Below, piece after piece: positions 39,951 to 53,720 of a stretch of 64,000 nucleotides of DNA. A program made the position numbers and the translations under genes. Positions within the stretch are counted from its first letter, which is position 1, and each line of letters starts with the position of its first letter. Origin of the DNA: Cardiocondyla obscurior (Eukaryota > Arthropoda > Insecta > Hymenoptera > Formicidae); the NCBI RefSeq assembly GCF_019399895.1, contig NC_091874.1:4714501-4778500 (forward strand), given 5' to 3'. The notes beneath the pieces are model-generated. The model did not search any database. It had not been told where the DNA came from and worked only from the letters and a program-made list of their open reading frames with translations.

Positions 39951-40796
39951 AAGACGTTGCATTCGCCCATTTTATTTATGTCGAATTACGCTGGTTCGAT
40001 TTGATTCGATTCGCTTTATCTCAGTAGCAATCCCGTATGCCCGCTGTGTTGTGCTTTCAATCAGATTCCACAATCCGCGCGATCTTATGCATTCTGCAAC
40101 AAGCGAGGGCTGCACGTATCCCACAAATCGCCCCCGAGCGTTTTACAGAGAAAGGAATTTCCGCCGGAATAATCAGTACTTAAACTACCACGGAATTTAA
40201 CGGCGTCGGATTGAATCTAGGTAACTTCGTTGAACCTGACGGGACGTATCGAGCCAATGTGCGTTTGACTGACCGATGCGATATAGGTCAGAAGGATCGT
40301 GTTTATCTAGTAAATCGAGCACCATCGTCGAGTAGTGCAATCAGTTAAGCGTATTTGTCGACGTGGCTACGATCGTGTTTGTCTTCAAACTTTCACATGT
40401 CTACGATAACTCGTATTTTAATGGAGACCTCGTCTCCACGTACGTTACTTTTGATTATGATCCGTTTATATCGTTGATTTAATGCGTTTACATGAAACAT
40501 ACACCCAGTACTTTTTGTCGAAAACCTACGCGCGTGTACTTTATTACACACGCGAGATGCCCCGAATTTATTGCACCTTTTCCACAGATTAATAGAAGAT
40601 TATTAAAACGATAAATTGGAGAAATTTTTGCTAAATAATGTTTCACAAACGTTTGATTTTTACAAACGTCGAATTTCGGATATTTTAACGGTGAATTATT
40701 GCAACGGTTCACGTATATGATATTTCTATGTGCGTAATATTTAAATGAAGATTTATTGAAACACGTTCGCGCGTAATGGAACTAAAACATTTCAGC

Positions 40797-40893
40797 GAAA
40801 GAGAAAGAGCGCTTTTATAATTTATTTGATCTCTCTCTTTCTCTTTCTCTCTCTCTCTCTCTCCCTCTTTCTCTCTTTTTTTTCTCTCTCTCT
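40797..40893. repeat. CT microsatellite with facing GA arm
   Basis: An unbroken 64-base pyrimidine tract of CT and CTTT units (40830-40893) is preceded by GAAAGAGAAAGAG (40797-40809). That segment is the exact reverse complement of CTCTTTCTCTTTC at 40835-40847. Transcribed, the two could form a 13-bp stem; CT tracts can also form triplex DNA or bind GAGA-type factors on the opposite strand. Confidence 0.85.
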
Positions 40894-41261
40894 AAATTTC
40901 CATTTAAATATAGTTGCGACGCGTATCAAGGAAAAAAAATCGTACGGTTAAAAAATCAAATAACTTTGCATAAAAATGCGCTTATAAAATGATTTAAATT
41001 TGTTTATCTTTTATCCGCTATAAATGAGGAAGTTACGTCGGAGGCAAGCCGGAAACTCAATATACGACGGAGATGACTGTTATGTGCGGCGTGGAAAGTC
41101 CGATCGTATCGTTGACCGGATGACGTTTCGTTGAGAGCTGCTTTTACCAGGGGTATCACGCGAGAGAGGCAAGGGGCACATAGGTGCCGGAAGCTTTCGA
41201 TGGGGAAGCCGCTAAGACGTAATAAGGATCGAGCGACCACCGGGGATTACGTTTCCCGTAA

Positions 41262-41347
41262 ACCGAGAATATACTCTTTTAATACGTGCCAGTAATTCCA
41301 CGCGATATCGATTGATTCTTGGGTGTAAGTCGGAGTATATTCTCGGT
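41262..41347. other. 86-base hairpin, pre-miRNA-like candidate
   Basis: ACCGAGAATATACTC (41262-41276) and GAGTATATTCTCGGT (41333-41347) are exact reverse complements. Pairing resumes after an internal loop: ATAC (41282-41285) with GTGT (41323-41326), then CCAG (41289-41292) with TTGG (41319-41322). The terminal loop is roughly 26 bases. Size and shape resemble an animal miRNA precursor, and arms near 22 bases are possible. No target-site duplication flanks it, which speaks against a recent terminal-repeat element. The sequence is not one I recognise as a known miRNA. Either strand could be transcribed. Confidence 0.35.
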
Positions 41348-42300
41348 CGATCTTGTACCGCATGATTTGCATTGTTGCGGCTTTCGCCACATTAAATTGT
41401 TTAATGATCGTCCGGTGCGAAACATAACTATTGCAGTTGTATCGGGAAATTTTTTTTCTGAATTTTTATAATTGAGCATTTTTGGCAAAAACGGAGAAAT
41501 TCGTTGAATATTTCAAGTACGGTATAAATTTTAAAAATATTTCCAAATTAATGGTAAAATGTTTCTTTATTAACGGTGAAAATAAGCGTATTTTATTGTG
41601 ATAAATAAAACGCGATATGACGGCGAAAACTGGTCAAGTAAATGCGTACGAGCGCGCTATCCCTGAGTTACTTTATTCTTTCTACTTTACGCCCGGGCGT
41701 TTCTACTTTAGAGCTAGTAGTAAGTGACATTTATGACGCGGCAAGAAACAGTAATAATAGAGACGGTAGTTAGCGAATGGAGTCATAACGATGAGACGGC
41801 ACACGCGGTGCGCAATCACGGGATGGGCTTTCGCGGCATCTTCAACAGATATCTCGCGTCCCATCCACATAATTATTCGTTGGACTTTATCTCGTACGAA
41901 GGGGAAAACTGTCGTAGTAGCTGCGGCTTCGAGGACGGTGTTCGGGCAGGATATACTGCCCAACTCGGCGCGAAATTTCCCGGTAAAAAATAAATATTCA
42001 GCGCCACGCGACAATGTTACGAGCGGCGAAAACTTTTCGCGCTCGAACTCACCTCGTCTCGTCACGTTTCTATAGAAAAACGATTCGCAAACGCGCTACT
42101 GTATCCGCCTAAACGACACAGTCGCCGGCGCAAAGTGTCGCATGCGCGTCGTGAAACTTTGAGAAACACGGTCCGTTGGTGATAGCACCGTTTGTTGAAC
42201 ATGGTTTCCGAAATTACGTGGAATGTCCTGGGATACGCGATAGAGAACCCTTGACGATAATGATGTACCGTAAATCCATGTACGCCGAATATCTAATATA

Positions 42301-45300
42301 TTCTTATAACGAATTTTAGCAGCACATATTTTTGCTACCCTCGTAAAAATTTGATATCAATCATCGTTTACTGCAATTTTTATGCCGCGGATTGTAAACT
42401 TAATTCAATGCAATTTATGCAAGCACGTTCTTCTCCTCAATTAATTTTATATGCATGGATTTATTAATAATTGTTTTCGATATGAGATAGATTACAGGAG
42501 CGTTGTTCTGCGGCGTTCCCTGACGCCTCGCTTTAAAGCGATTATAATTCATAAACACGATCCAACGGACCGTCCTCTATTTAGACTCCAGCACCATATT
42601 CAGGATCCAAATTTAACACTAATGCATCACTTCCCCTTGTATAATCCGCACGAATATAAATTTACCCTCGGGGAAGCGCACAGGGAGTGTTCTATGCAAA
42701 GCGTGCCCGCGAAGACTTAGAGTAGCATGTCTTAGGGGGACCCGAATAAATCAATATAATTTTTACATATATGTTAAATAAATTACACGTACACCGAAGG
42801 GCAGATATGAAGCAGGGGATGAGAAAACGGGAAGAAATCAGTCATCGGCAAACCGGCCGGCGCGGTATATACATACGGTACATGTGAAACTCGACGCACA
42901 CGATGTTAAAGTCACGTTCGCTAGCTGCCGTCACCAAATCTGCCTTTCAGCATACGTATCGAAACCTGTATTAATTAAAATCAATAAAAGAACTTGTAGC
43001 TAATTTTTCTCAGCAAGCACGTGATACAGAAATCCATTTTGCAATACTGTTTATTTAATATTATTTATTTTTTTAAAAGCTCTTTCTCTGTCTCTCTTTC
43101 TTTCTACTTCTATATGTATATGTATACGTAGAAGCGATCGAACGTCGGACATAAAATTTTCAATATTGTCGCTAGGAGATTATTTGTTTAAATTGAAAAC
43201 TCGATTACCGATATTCGAAATAAAAATTTGCGCACATGCGGATTAGAGATACAGGAATACATTACACGTCGGTTTCGATGAAGTTATAAATTAAACGCAC
43301 AGCTTTAAACATCAATTTCGTCAAAGTCAATTGTCCGTTAATCAAAACAACGATAACTCGCAGTGGCAATAACGGATTTACGCGTATGTGCCTCCGAATA
43401 GCCTATGCTTTATCAAATGCGACTATACGACTAAGCGTACGAAATAACTTTAGCAAACGTTGCGACTATATCGTTCTACGGCTATGAAACATCGGTTAAT
43501 TATGCCTGTTATCTGCACGCCACTTCTATGAATAATTTCCTGCGGCGATGAACTTTGACATACACATCTACGTGTAATTAATCAGATTGCGCGTGATCGC
43601 GTACCGAGTTAGCGAACTATTAAAGCGCCGGCGCGAATTTTTCATCGTAAACTACACCCGGACGGAATGCATCTAGAATTCTAAATAAAAAATGTGCTCC
43701 ATCGAAATTACGTTTACTGTTTAATTGCTCCCCGCTTCATCATTCCATAGCCGTAACGTTTAGATAACTACATACGCGTACGTATCACTTGTCAATTTTT
43801 TTTATTTTTTTTATTTTTTTTTATTTTGCAAGTAAAAAATTGTTATCTGATAGAATGTGAAACTTTAGTCAGTTACTTTGTGATATTATTAATTAAACGG
43901 TCTTTCGGTAATTTACACGTTATCGCGCTAATTTTTATTGTACAGATGCAGCAAACCTGATCGCATATTATTATTCAAAAGTTATACTGAAATAATATTA
44001 ATCGTATTTCTCATTCCATATTTAAGCGAAGAACGTTGTCGAATCAGTCATTTCCATTTATCGTTTGAAGAGTTATATTGATACAAGTGAAAATAAATAT
44101 TATTACACAAAATTCAACATCAAAAATATAACAAGGGAAAAGAATTTTCGTTTTTTCAATGCTTTCATCTCGAAAATTTCTGGATTTTATTGATATTGTA
44201 GGACGAAATTAGTTTCTCTGTGAGGAGAAATGTAAAGAATGCAAGTTATTTAAATTAAATATATCATATTTTTGTGAATTTATTTGAATTTATTATAAAA
44301 TTTAGTTGTGCATTAATGCGAGATATATGAATCACACTTTGCCTCGGTGAAAGGGAAAAAGCCAATAACGTGACTTATATTACAAAAATTACTTCACGAA
44401 AACAGGCTATTGAATGGCTGCACGTAGGTGTCAAAAAATATGCTCTGTATTTTCCGCTAAACGTATATTCTAAGGCAAAAATGCTTATTTCATGCCCCGC
44501 GAGAAGGTAGTCGGAAAGGGTCGAACGTGATAAATTGTCTCACGGGAAAGATAACTAAACACAATATTCGAAACACGTACAAGATATCTTCGTACGGTAG
44601 AAGACGTGATAAATGACGATACAATCATTACCTGCGTTTCTGTCGGGACGTGACGGCGCGCGAATGACACGACTTTGATGAATCATGCATAGTGACTTAT
44701 CTGAAAGCTTACGCATCATTAAAGACATCACCAAACGATCCCTCGAACAAATTACATTCACGAGACGAGTATAGTGTGCTGTGCGTAAAATAAGATAAAA
44801 AAAAAAATTATATATATATTTCCAAAAAGCTTTGATAAGCGAACTAATTAAACCGCCTTTTAATATCACTAATGTGTGCGACAATCTGTGGGAAAAATCT
44901 AAAAATATCGAATCTTCGATACACTACAATTCGAGTCAATTTATTTAGCTGAGCGCAAATATTGGTGCAGTTCTTCCAGCCCTAATTGCGGATCTCGATG
45001 ACCATTCGCGACCAATTATTGGTACAAAAGGGATAGAGAAAGAGAAACGATTCGCTAACAGAATCGACGAAAAAGGAATATCAGAAATTCTTCGTGTTCT
45101 CGATTAAGCGGGAAGAAAGAGAAGGGAATCGAGTGGCACGTGAGTCATCATCAATCAAGGGGATATTAAAGAGCGCCTCATCGCGCGAGACCGAGTCGTA
45201 AAACGTTAATTATGAAACGTGATCTGATTATTGCGGCAAATATTGATTGAAATTTAACTGGGTCGCGGTAATGAAATTGGTTGGAAACACGTCTACGAAT

Positions 45301-48000
45301 CGAGGGGGAAATGTCGATTTACCCGCGAAGTGAGCGTTATTGATTTCGCTAAACGCCGCTTCGTAACAAAGATTTGTCCAGGGAAACGTATGCATATGCG
45401 AAATATAAGTAAAACGGGGTTCAACGATTCGCGGACTAACAAGAAACTCAGCCGTTGATTTTATCCCGCGTTACTTTCGCTCGGGACCGGATAGTTGAAT
45501 ACAAGTCTCATTTAATTTAATACGCGGTCGACTAAAGCGCTTGTCAGATTATTTACGAACCGCGAGGGTTCAGAAAAAGGAAGTTGGAGAGTAAGCCGCA
45601 GGGAAGGAGGGAACGAAAGACTCGTAAATATGAATAATGTATTTGCTTTGCGGGAGAGAGCTCCGAACTGCGCGACCCACGCAAAGAAACAGTCTCCGCC
45701 GCAATTATAGTCTACCGAGAAACTTCTTGCGAAATTATCGACTTTGATTATCAAGAGCCCAGATTTTCCGCGACAGTGTAATAATAAGCAAAGAAAAGAT
45801 CGGGGATACTTTATTTCTCTTCCTTTGCGTATACTTTTAGTAAGAGGGTTCATGAGGAAAAATAAATGCTAAAAAATATGTAAATTTATGCCTGATATTT
45901 TTACTTTGTTTATCCGATATGTGACAAAGTAAAAAACAAAAGTTTACGAATATACATTCTATTTTACGAAAAAAAAAATATATATACGAATTTCGCTGCG
46001 GGTTCTACAGGAAAATGAGAATCGAAGAGAAAAAAATAGTTAACTTTGAATGGGAGAAATTTATGTCCTGATAAGTTTCATTGGAGATAATTTTTATCGA
46101 TTTTATGCTACTTATAATTTTTTTTTATATTTTTTTTTAAGAATGCTGTTTTTAAAGAAAGGTGAATAACGGAAAAACAATCAAGTTAGCACTGTGATCA
46201 GAAAATTTATCGCCGCGTGTGGCGGATCGATAAAAAGTTGCAGTTGGCATGCGGAAATACGAACCGAGAGAGTTGTCGATGGCGAAATATTTATTCCCTC
46301 CCTCATTTCCGTTTGGAATATTGAAAAACAAACTCACCACCGCTAGGGCGGCGAGCGCTTTTCGTAGTGTTATTGGCTTTCGTGCTTTAAAGTGGAAGAA
46401 TCTTGATTATGTACCCTGCGACGGAAGTTGCCCCGCAGTTTACTCGAATTTGAAACGACGGTGTAACAAACGGGGATAGAAAGATGAAACGGAGGCGCAG
46501 AGAATCTTTTAAGATACTCAAAGCAAGTCCATCATTATTTTTATTATTTACTTTTATTGTCAAAGAACCGCGGGTTAATTCTTAATGGAATTTTGTCTTT
46601 TTCCCTGCGCACAAAATATCGCTGCACGCTCCTTCTGAGAAATAATGAAGAAATAATGGCCGAGAAATATGCTAAATAAACTTTTCATTATACGAAAGTT
46701 CGAGCATTAAAAGAATCGCTAAAAAAGATGGTGGAGGTTAAAAATGTGAATATAATTTACTAAATTTTTCGCATCACACGCGCGCAGAAGGTATTAACTT
46801 TCAAATCTCTCTTTTTTTTTTTTTTCTTAGCTCGAAATTCGCAATTTATAAATCGCAACTTTTCCGCTGTATAATAATGCGCTCCGGAAATTTTTTTTTC
46901 GTGTTTTTTTTCCCCTCTTTTATTCTGCCGTTTGTTTTATTGCTAGCAAAGTACAGTTATGACGAGTATATTGCATTAGCAATAATGTGATACTGCTTTT
47001 AAAAGGTGTATACGGTGAGAACAGTCGAGTTTTCCACGTATATTTCCATTCATATCAGCGCCGCCGCCGAAAAAACATGTTCTGTTCGAAATATAAATGA
47101 CTTAAGCACACCATTCTCTCGATGTGCAAAACTTGTACGAAAGCAAATTGATTTTTCAATTGTTTTCTTTTTCATCACGTTTTTACCGAGAATTTATCTC
47201 CTATTTTTCCTCTTTTTTTTTTTTTTATTTTTATCAAGATCTATTTGTGATATCATCGCTGTAATCGTATGTGCCGTTTAAAATCCCATATCCGCATCCG
47301 CAATAAGCTCTCTTGTCTCTTTTCATCTCGTGCCGCAAGCTTGAAGAACGGTTTGATTCGAAAGAATCCCTCGTTTTTTCACGTTCTCGTTTGCTTTGCA
47401 ATAAGAATGTGTAAACGCGGTGAAACGCGACCACAAAGAGAATAAGTAGAGGTTGAGACAGACAGCAGGAAGAAAGACCAAAGATCCCCTTGTGACATTT
47501 ATTGATCTGTTCTCTCGGCTCTGTATCGTCTAGGTTCGGTTTTTCTCCCCGTTCGCGCTTTTACCCTTCTTCCCCTTTCCCGGCTATCTTTCTCTTTCTC
47601 TCTATACCGATGCGGTTCGGATTTTTCTTTGTTAAAAAATTTGCCTCCGACATAGTTGAGAGGAGATGAAGTCCCTGTTGACACTCGGTCCTCGTATAGG
47701 ATATTCTCCGAGCGGAGAGGAAGAAAAGCTCTCCTGCGGTATTTATTGGATCCACGGCGCGGAGCGCAGGAATCGGTGCCGAGCTCTGATCAAAGCCTTT
47801 CCCGGAAAAATTTCTGCCTCCTGGTAGTTAGCAGCGAAGATCGGTAACGAGACCTCTCGATAACGATCTTTCACTATCCTCTTTGCCGAGGGGGTCGGGC
47901 TTTTTTTTCCGAGCTCGGACCGAAACGAGCGGCCAACGGAAAAGCGCCCGACGTAAAATTAGTAGATCATCAGGTTTGAAAAATACAGCCGGTGAATAAA
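42301..48000. other. Intronic stretch, no gene seen
   Basis: AT-rich with a T8-A repeat at 43796-43827 and a small mixed island at 45150-45480 (TTAATTATGAAACGTGATCTGATTATTG). A CpG-rich pyrimidine/purine patch at 47480-47950 has overlapping frames on both strands. The 42451-42720 frame (89 residues, histidine-rich near its end) has no motif. Confidence 0.6.
43796..43827. repeat. (T8-9 A)n tandem tract
   Basis: T8 A T8 A T9 A T4, a short tandem array with a period of 9-10 bases. In-phase A/T tracts of this period can bend DNA. Confidence 0.85.
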
Positions 48001-51000
48001 AGAACAGCGCTCTCCCTTTTTTTTTTCTCTCGCCTGATTTTCGATCGACGTTTACAAATTCCGCGTATACCTACATTTTCGGGCGATATTGCGCCATTGC
48101 ACATTAATATGAAGATCGCCGACATTGTGAACTTGTGAACTCTGTTCTCGGCCGAACGTTTCTCAATTTTTTGGGATAAAAGACCGTTGTTTCGAGCGAG
48201 ATTTTAATCAGCGGGAGAATTTTGCGTTAGATATATAGGTCGGTATAAAAATTTTCCCACGCTTTTAAAGGGGGAATGCCGCTTGATTTTTATCGCGCAA
48301 TTCTTACCGGGTTGTTCCTTTCATTAGATGTTATAACCAAAAATATAAACAAGTGCACGAAGTGTATGAAACAGAAAAAGGAACGGCCATAACTCATCCG
48401 TTCTTTTGCAGTTTGCACAATTTACGGAAGAAATAAGTACGCACGATAAATCGACGGCTGCGCGTACGACAAATAACGCTGTCGCACTGTTTACCTCACA
48501 TTAATCTCGGTAAATAGGTGAGACGTAAATCAAAATGCATAACGCGCAGAATTTTTAGACGGTACATGTCTTATTTTAATTGCTGTATCGAGATATTGCT
48601 ATCTGCCAACTATCTCTCAGTTTACGATTGCGTAACGACTTGAATGACGAAAGAGAATAGCACGAGGCGTCACTGAATGTTCTTTTTTAGAACTTAGATC
48701 GTAGAGAATTGCAGACACGGTAAAACCATCGGCGGAATAACGATGCGCGAGATAATTATATCGGAGAATTTAATTAAACTTTCGGTATCGACCGCCAAAC
48801 ACATATAAACGCAAATAAAATATTTGACCAACAGATAGTTATATTTACAAAATATAATATGCAATTTTATTTATTTGATATTATTATTTGCTACGCAATA
48901 TTATCGAAAGTTCCATCGTTAATTAATTTGCACACAGCTTCGATAATAAAACGAGATGCGAAGAAATGTTTGACGAAACGTAAGGCGAGGAAGCACGCGT
49001 TATTTCTTTCTTGTTATGAGTACAACAGTTATAATTAGCTTACTTCTACTCTACTTCTTATAAAATTTTTACGCGATTAATGTAAAGTCGAAGCGAAACG
49101 GAACGTTACAACTGGGTCAAAAGGTCGCCGCGCATCGCATTATCCGATGCCCTCATTAAGCAGTACCAAGTGTCACCACGTGTTAGTTAACGTATCGCGC
49201 GAGTATATAGAAACTTTCTCCTTCTTTTTAACAAATTTATTTTACCCCGGCACCGAAACGACTTTTTGCCTTGTGATAGTTTTAACAATGTAATAGAGTA
49301 AGAATTAGAGCGAAAGGATACAAGATAATTCCGTAACGCGGCGGCTTCTTCGGCTGAAAGTTTTTTACTGGCTGAATTTTATCGCGGCGAAAGAAGGGTG
49401 TATACATGTAGAGTGTACCGCGTCAATGCCCGACTCGATCTACTGCTTGTTCACCTCTGCGCTGCTCTCCTTCACCATCCCGGTCTCCTTGCTACAAGAG
49501 AGCGCGAGCGAATGGAAATTAGCGTCTCGACGAGGATGCACCGGTAATTAGAAAGCTTCTATCCCTACTGCATCCTCTTCCAGCGCCCCTCTTGTCACCG
49601 CGCTCCTCTACCCTACTGTGTTCCCCGATCGACACTTCCTCCATTATAGCCGCGACTATGTTATAATACGGAATAACCGAGATCCGTTACAACGCTTAGG
49701 AAAATGACGATCCAATGAGTGGCGTGCCGGTGCGGAATTAAGGAAAATTAAGTCGCCGACGCAGCCGAGGGCGAGGAAATTGCACTTTTCCAGGCGCATC
49801 GACACACTTAAACCCCGTAATTTCGACATGATTAAAACAAGCGGCATGAATGAACGGAAAGTAAAAATATGGAATTTAAAATTGTGCAACATGCTGTCTC
49901 GCAGAATGCAATATGGCGAGATTAAATGCGGGAGGAAAATTCGTAGTCTGCCCTACGCGCAACCATTTTCTTCGTATGAGCGTCCTGTATGCATAATGAA
50001 CGCAACGGGAACATTGATAATCCCGAGGAGACGATCGGCCTTCGCGAAGTGGAGCACTGCACAATCATCGCAAAACTCGGAATATCTCATCTCTATCGCG
50101 AGGATACACATGGCGAGATCCAATACGTCTGTCCGTAATCTCAAACATTCGGAACGGTACGAGGCGCTCAATGGCATAATAGCGTCGTACGGAGAGTTAT
50201 GTCGTGAATCGACAATTGCATGCGCCGATAAGACAAACTGTCGGCGAACAGTATTGACGGAGCGACCCGCTTAAGTCGAGTCCGTTAACCCCTCTTTCGT
50301 GAGACTGCCGATTACAACTTACACCCGATTACGACGCTCTAATCGCCGCCCTAGTCCCTCGTAAACGAAACCGCCGAAATTTCCCCGGGCCAAACAACAA
50401 CTGTTAACTAGTAATCGTACTTCTAAGCTTCCGTAACGCGCTTTAATTGTCTCAAAATTTTAAGGAAAAGAATTAAACGAATCTTACATTTATCGTTTTA
50501 ATTTAAAGTGACGCTTGTTGCGCGATATCTCAAAAAAAAAAAAAAATAAATAAAATGCATATCAATATACGATCGTCGCGGATCGTTCGGTCGAGCGCGC
50601 CATGAGTACCGGCGCGACATGTCAGAGAAGAAACGGTGGGATTCTGCCCCTCGTGGAATTTCGTATGCAGCCCCGGGAGGAATTTGCCCCTGACAGTCGC
50701 GGCATCCGGCGGTCGAGCGAAAGTTGATCGATGCAATTCTTCGCGCCTGGCGAATGAAATAAGACTGCAAGACCCCGCGGAGCAGCCCGCGCAATATCTC
50801 GCCTGTCGATATCCATCCGAGACGCGCGGAGAACGCGTCGGGCCAAGTGATGCAAATACCGTCTGATTTAACCGCGCGAACTACGCGTTGCAACTTCCTG
50901 ATCAAATTTCCCGTGGCGCGCGATCAAGCCCGCAACCGCGGAAGCTTTCCTATCCGTTTTAGCCGCGAAGAGGAAGAAAATGATATATTATCGCCATCAT

Positions 51001-51870
51001 TATCAACGACAGTACAAACGTATTCTTAACTTGCGAATGTTACGGAAAACGAAATCCGCACTCCGGTAGATTTTTGCCATAAATTTTCTCGCATTATTAA
51101 AAAACAAAATATAAAATAAATGGAAACCTGAAGAAACTTTGCGAATAATTTTAATATGTTATATGTATTTTTCGTACAATGCGGCTCACTTAAAGCACGC
51201 CAATCGTAATGAAATAGAAAAAGTGTACGCCGGTGTTGAAATTCAACGGTGTATCGTTCATAAACCGTTCGCCAACCGCATACATTTCGTTTGCTACGAA
51301 AGAACTCATTAAAAAGCGCATAAAGAGCTAACGTTACTTTGTACCACGATGAGTATGTCAGTGCAACTGAAAAATTATGAGTGGCACATCGCGGAAAAGA
51401 GGCACAACACTACCATTGTGCAAATGTAATTTCTTTTGCTGCTGAAAATTTTTGAGGAAATGTTCTCCAAAATTTTTGTCTAGAATTTTCACTTAAAAAT
51501 ATGTCTTTTCGGAGTGGAATATAATAATAAATATTAAAGAAAAATTTTTTAATAAATCTTATTTTTCAAAAACTTTTTGTTGCATGAAAAATATATTAAT
51601 AAAGTGCACGTAATCAAAAGTAATTAAATAAAAAGTAATTTATTATATAATAATTAATTAACGTACGAAATACTTGCATTTTATCGTAAAAAACATCGAT
51701 GAAGAAATTTTATGATTATCTAAAATGTGCTAATTGACCTAATTAAGATAATATTATTTTTGGATAAATTCAGAAATAATAAATACAGCATTTTAATTAC
51801 AATATTAAAATAATCAATACAAGCATACATTTGAGCCGAAGTCGCAATCAACGGAAATAAATGCATTATT

Positions 51871-51895
51871 AAAAAAAAAAAAAAAAAAAAAAAAA
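51871..51895. repeat. A25 homopolymer
   Basis: The longest homopolymer in the window, twenty-five A. There is no recognisable element 5' of it, so a retroposon tail is possible but unsupported. Confidence 0.9.
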
Positions 51896-52169
51896 GCGTT
51901 ATCGCTCTTCACAAAAAGCCGACGAAAATTTCCACTCCGAGAAGAAAATATAACTCGATCGGATTGCGCGCTATCGGGTGTGCTAAGGCAAAACACACGA
52001 TTCAAATCGACATTAATCGCGCGGAAACAATAATGGCCCTGGTTTTTTTTATTGAACGATCGAATGTTCATTAACGTATCAGCCATCAATCGAAGAGCCG
52101 CGTGCGGCAACATCTGGCCTCCTCCACCCCTTCCTTCCATCTCTACTCGTGCCATCCTGATCTCGTTTG

Positions 52170-52440
52170 TTCGCGATTATTCCGGCAACAAATGGCCATA
52201 ATAATATTAATGGACGGTGTATGGCACCGCTGGCGTTAATTTCGATGCTGATAACCGTAAAACAGTTCCGCGCGTAATAATGGCTATAATTTCGCTAAAT
52301 CACTTATTATAATGTACTTTCGACACGCGTTCGACACGACGGCAAAAATTTACAGCCAATTTTCACTACTGATTTATTATACACTCCCATCCCGGCTTAC
52401 AAGCTAATTTGCGGATATGTGCGGTGGCGGCGAGTTTAAA
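52170..52440. promoter_or_regulatory. Candidate intronic regulatory island
   Basis: A homopolymer-free block with repeated AATGGC(C/T)ATAAT strings (near 52191 and 52280) and ATTAATGGACGG. The recurring ATGGC.ATAA motif about 90 bases apart suggests shared binding sites; enhancer activity is inference. Confidence 0.2.
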
Positions 52441-53489
52441 CGAAAATATCGGCGACATTTACTGCGATCTCAATTGATTTCGAATACATTGGCAAATTCA
52501 GAATATTCGATAATAATGTATATAATGATATTAGTAAAAATTATCTTTATCGAGTAACGAGCAAATTTTAAGTGCAATATATTAACGCGGTTATCGGTCC
52601 GTTTAAACCTATTAAATTGTTTCTCGTTGTCGCGTCGCCGAAGCGTTGCAGCGGATGCATTGCGGATGTAGCAGGAGATCGCGTACAAGGAGAAATCACG
52701 CGGGTGGTAAATTATGAAAAGCGTCACGAAGTTGCGGGGAGGACATATTTCCCGGTGTTCTGTAATTTCTTCGTACTTAATTAATCAGGCCGTGGGAGCC
52801 CCGGCGACGGCGAGGGGTACGCTCCAAATTAAATAACGGCGCCCGTATTTACGCTCTACTTTCATCAAGCTTCGCTTCGGCTTGAGATATTAAAATGCGA
52901 GATTATGCGCGCATCGTACCTAATATATCCGCCGGCCTCTTTAGCCTCGACCTTCGGCGCGGATCGACAAAAGAAATTAATTGCGCTGAATATAGAAGTC
53001 GTCGGCTCTGCGTGGGCTCGCGACGCGCGAATCTCTTCTTTCATTTTACTTTGACGCGACGAACATGCACGCGACATGGTCCTGGAGCATGGTATAATAT
53101 TTGTCCCGCAGAAAAAGGGAGTTCCGCTGACTTTTTGTTACGAAACAGCGGTTTATTTGCGATAAAATGAGAGCCCACAGTAGAAATGTGGAAAAGTCTG
53201 TTTCGTAATTTTAGTTACTTTGAAATTACAAATTACACACGACGTTGCCGAATAAGAACCAAAAATACTTCGGATGGAAATGCGAAAATGTAAGTAGGTC
53301 GTAGCTCGTGGCTCACATCGATGTGTCCGAAAACGAGCTTGAGCAACTTTTGCGAAAACTCGTAATTGAATCCTTGGCTTGAAAACCCGAGCGTGTTAAA
53401 AGCTCAGAGCGATGGAAAAAGAGCGTTTTAGTAAGTCGAAAAACTCGGTGTGCACGTGTATCGTAAATTTTTATATTAAAAGATACTGT

Positions 53490-53720
53490 TTTACCTCGCC
53501 GCGGCCGGTGCTCTCAGTTGCGTGACGCACGTGTTACGGGGAGCGTGTCAACGTGCCCTCCGTGTCGTCGGTTTCTCCCGTCAAGGGACGGAAACGAAGA
53601 AGCCTCGTCAGCGGCGCGTCTCCGCTTTAATATTAATTGTCCCGGCCGTTAATTAATAGTCCCTTCATTAATGCAATTTATAATCCCCGGCCTTCGCGCG
53701 CAACGAAAGCGGTCCGTAGC
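53490..53720. promoter_or_regulatory. Homeodomain-site cluster with 20-bp repeat, candidate enhancer
   Basis: TTAATTGTCCC (53633-53643) recurs as TTAATAGTCCC (53653-53663), 10 of 11 identical and exactly 20 bases apart, about two helical turns. Around them are TTAATATTAATT, GTTAATTAAT, CATTAATG and TAATCC cores and two CCCGGCC strings. The upstream 140 bases are CpG-rich. Dense TAAT cores are typical of homeodomain-bound enhancers; activity is inference. Confidence 0.28.

Larger units (their letters stand above)
37331..42300. other. Intronic stretch, no gene seen, carries the 41.3-kb hairpin
   Basis: A 17-base hairpin unit GAGAAAAC/GTTTTCTC lies at 39155-39173, T24 at 39927-39950, a pyrimidine microsatellite at 40830-40893 and a miRNA-like hairpin at 41262-41347. 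Overlapping frames on both strands at 41703-42075 have no recognisable domain. Confidence 0.6.
48001..53200. other. Intronic stretch, no gene seen
   Basis: Contains the longest frame of the window (49780-50274, 164 residues), which shows no domain and is judged spurious. A CpG-rich block at 50560-50960 has frames in four phases. An inverted repeat at 48899-48948 has arms TATTATCGAA/TTCGATAATA. A25 lies at 51871-51895. A mixed island lies at 52170-52440. Confidence 0.58.

Noticed and set aside
41703..42075. Open frames on both strands over the same 370 bases
   Set aside because: Mutually antisense frames without motifs; treated as chance.
49780..50274. 164-codon + strand frame, the longest in the window
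   Set aside because: No domain, no low-complexity or family motif, overlapped by several antisense frames in a CpG-rich region; length is within what chance gives in 64 kb.
50498..50905. Antisense 135-codon frame and overlapping frames in a GC-rich block
   Set aside because: Several phases are open at once because of composition; no motif in any.
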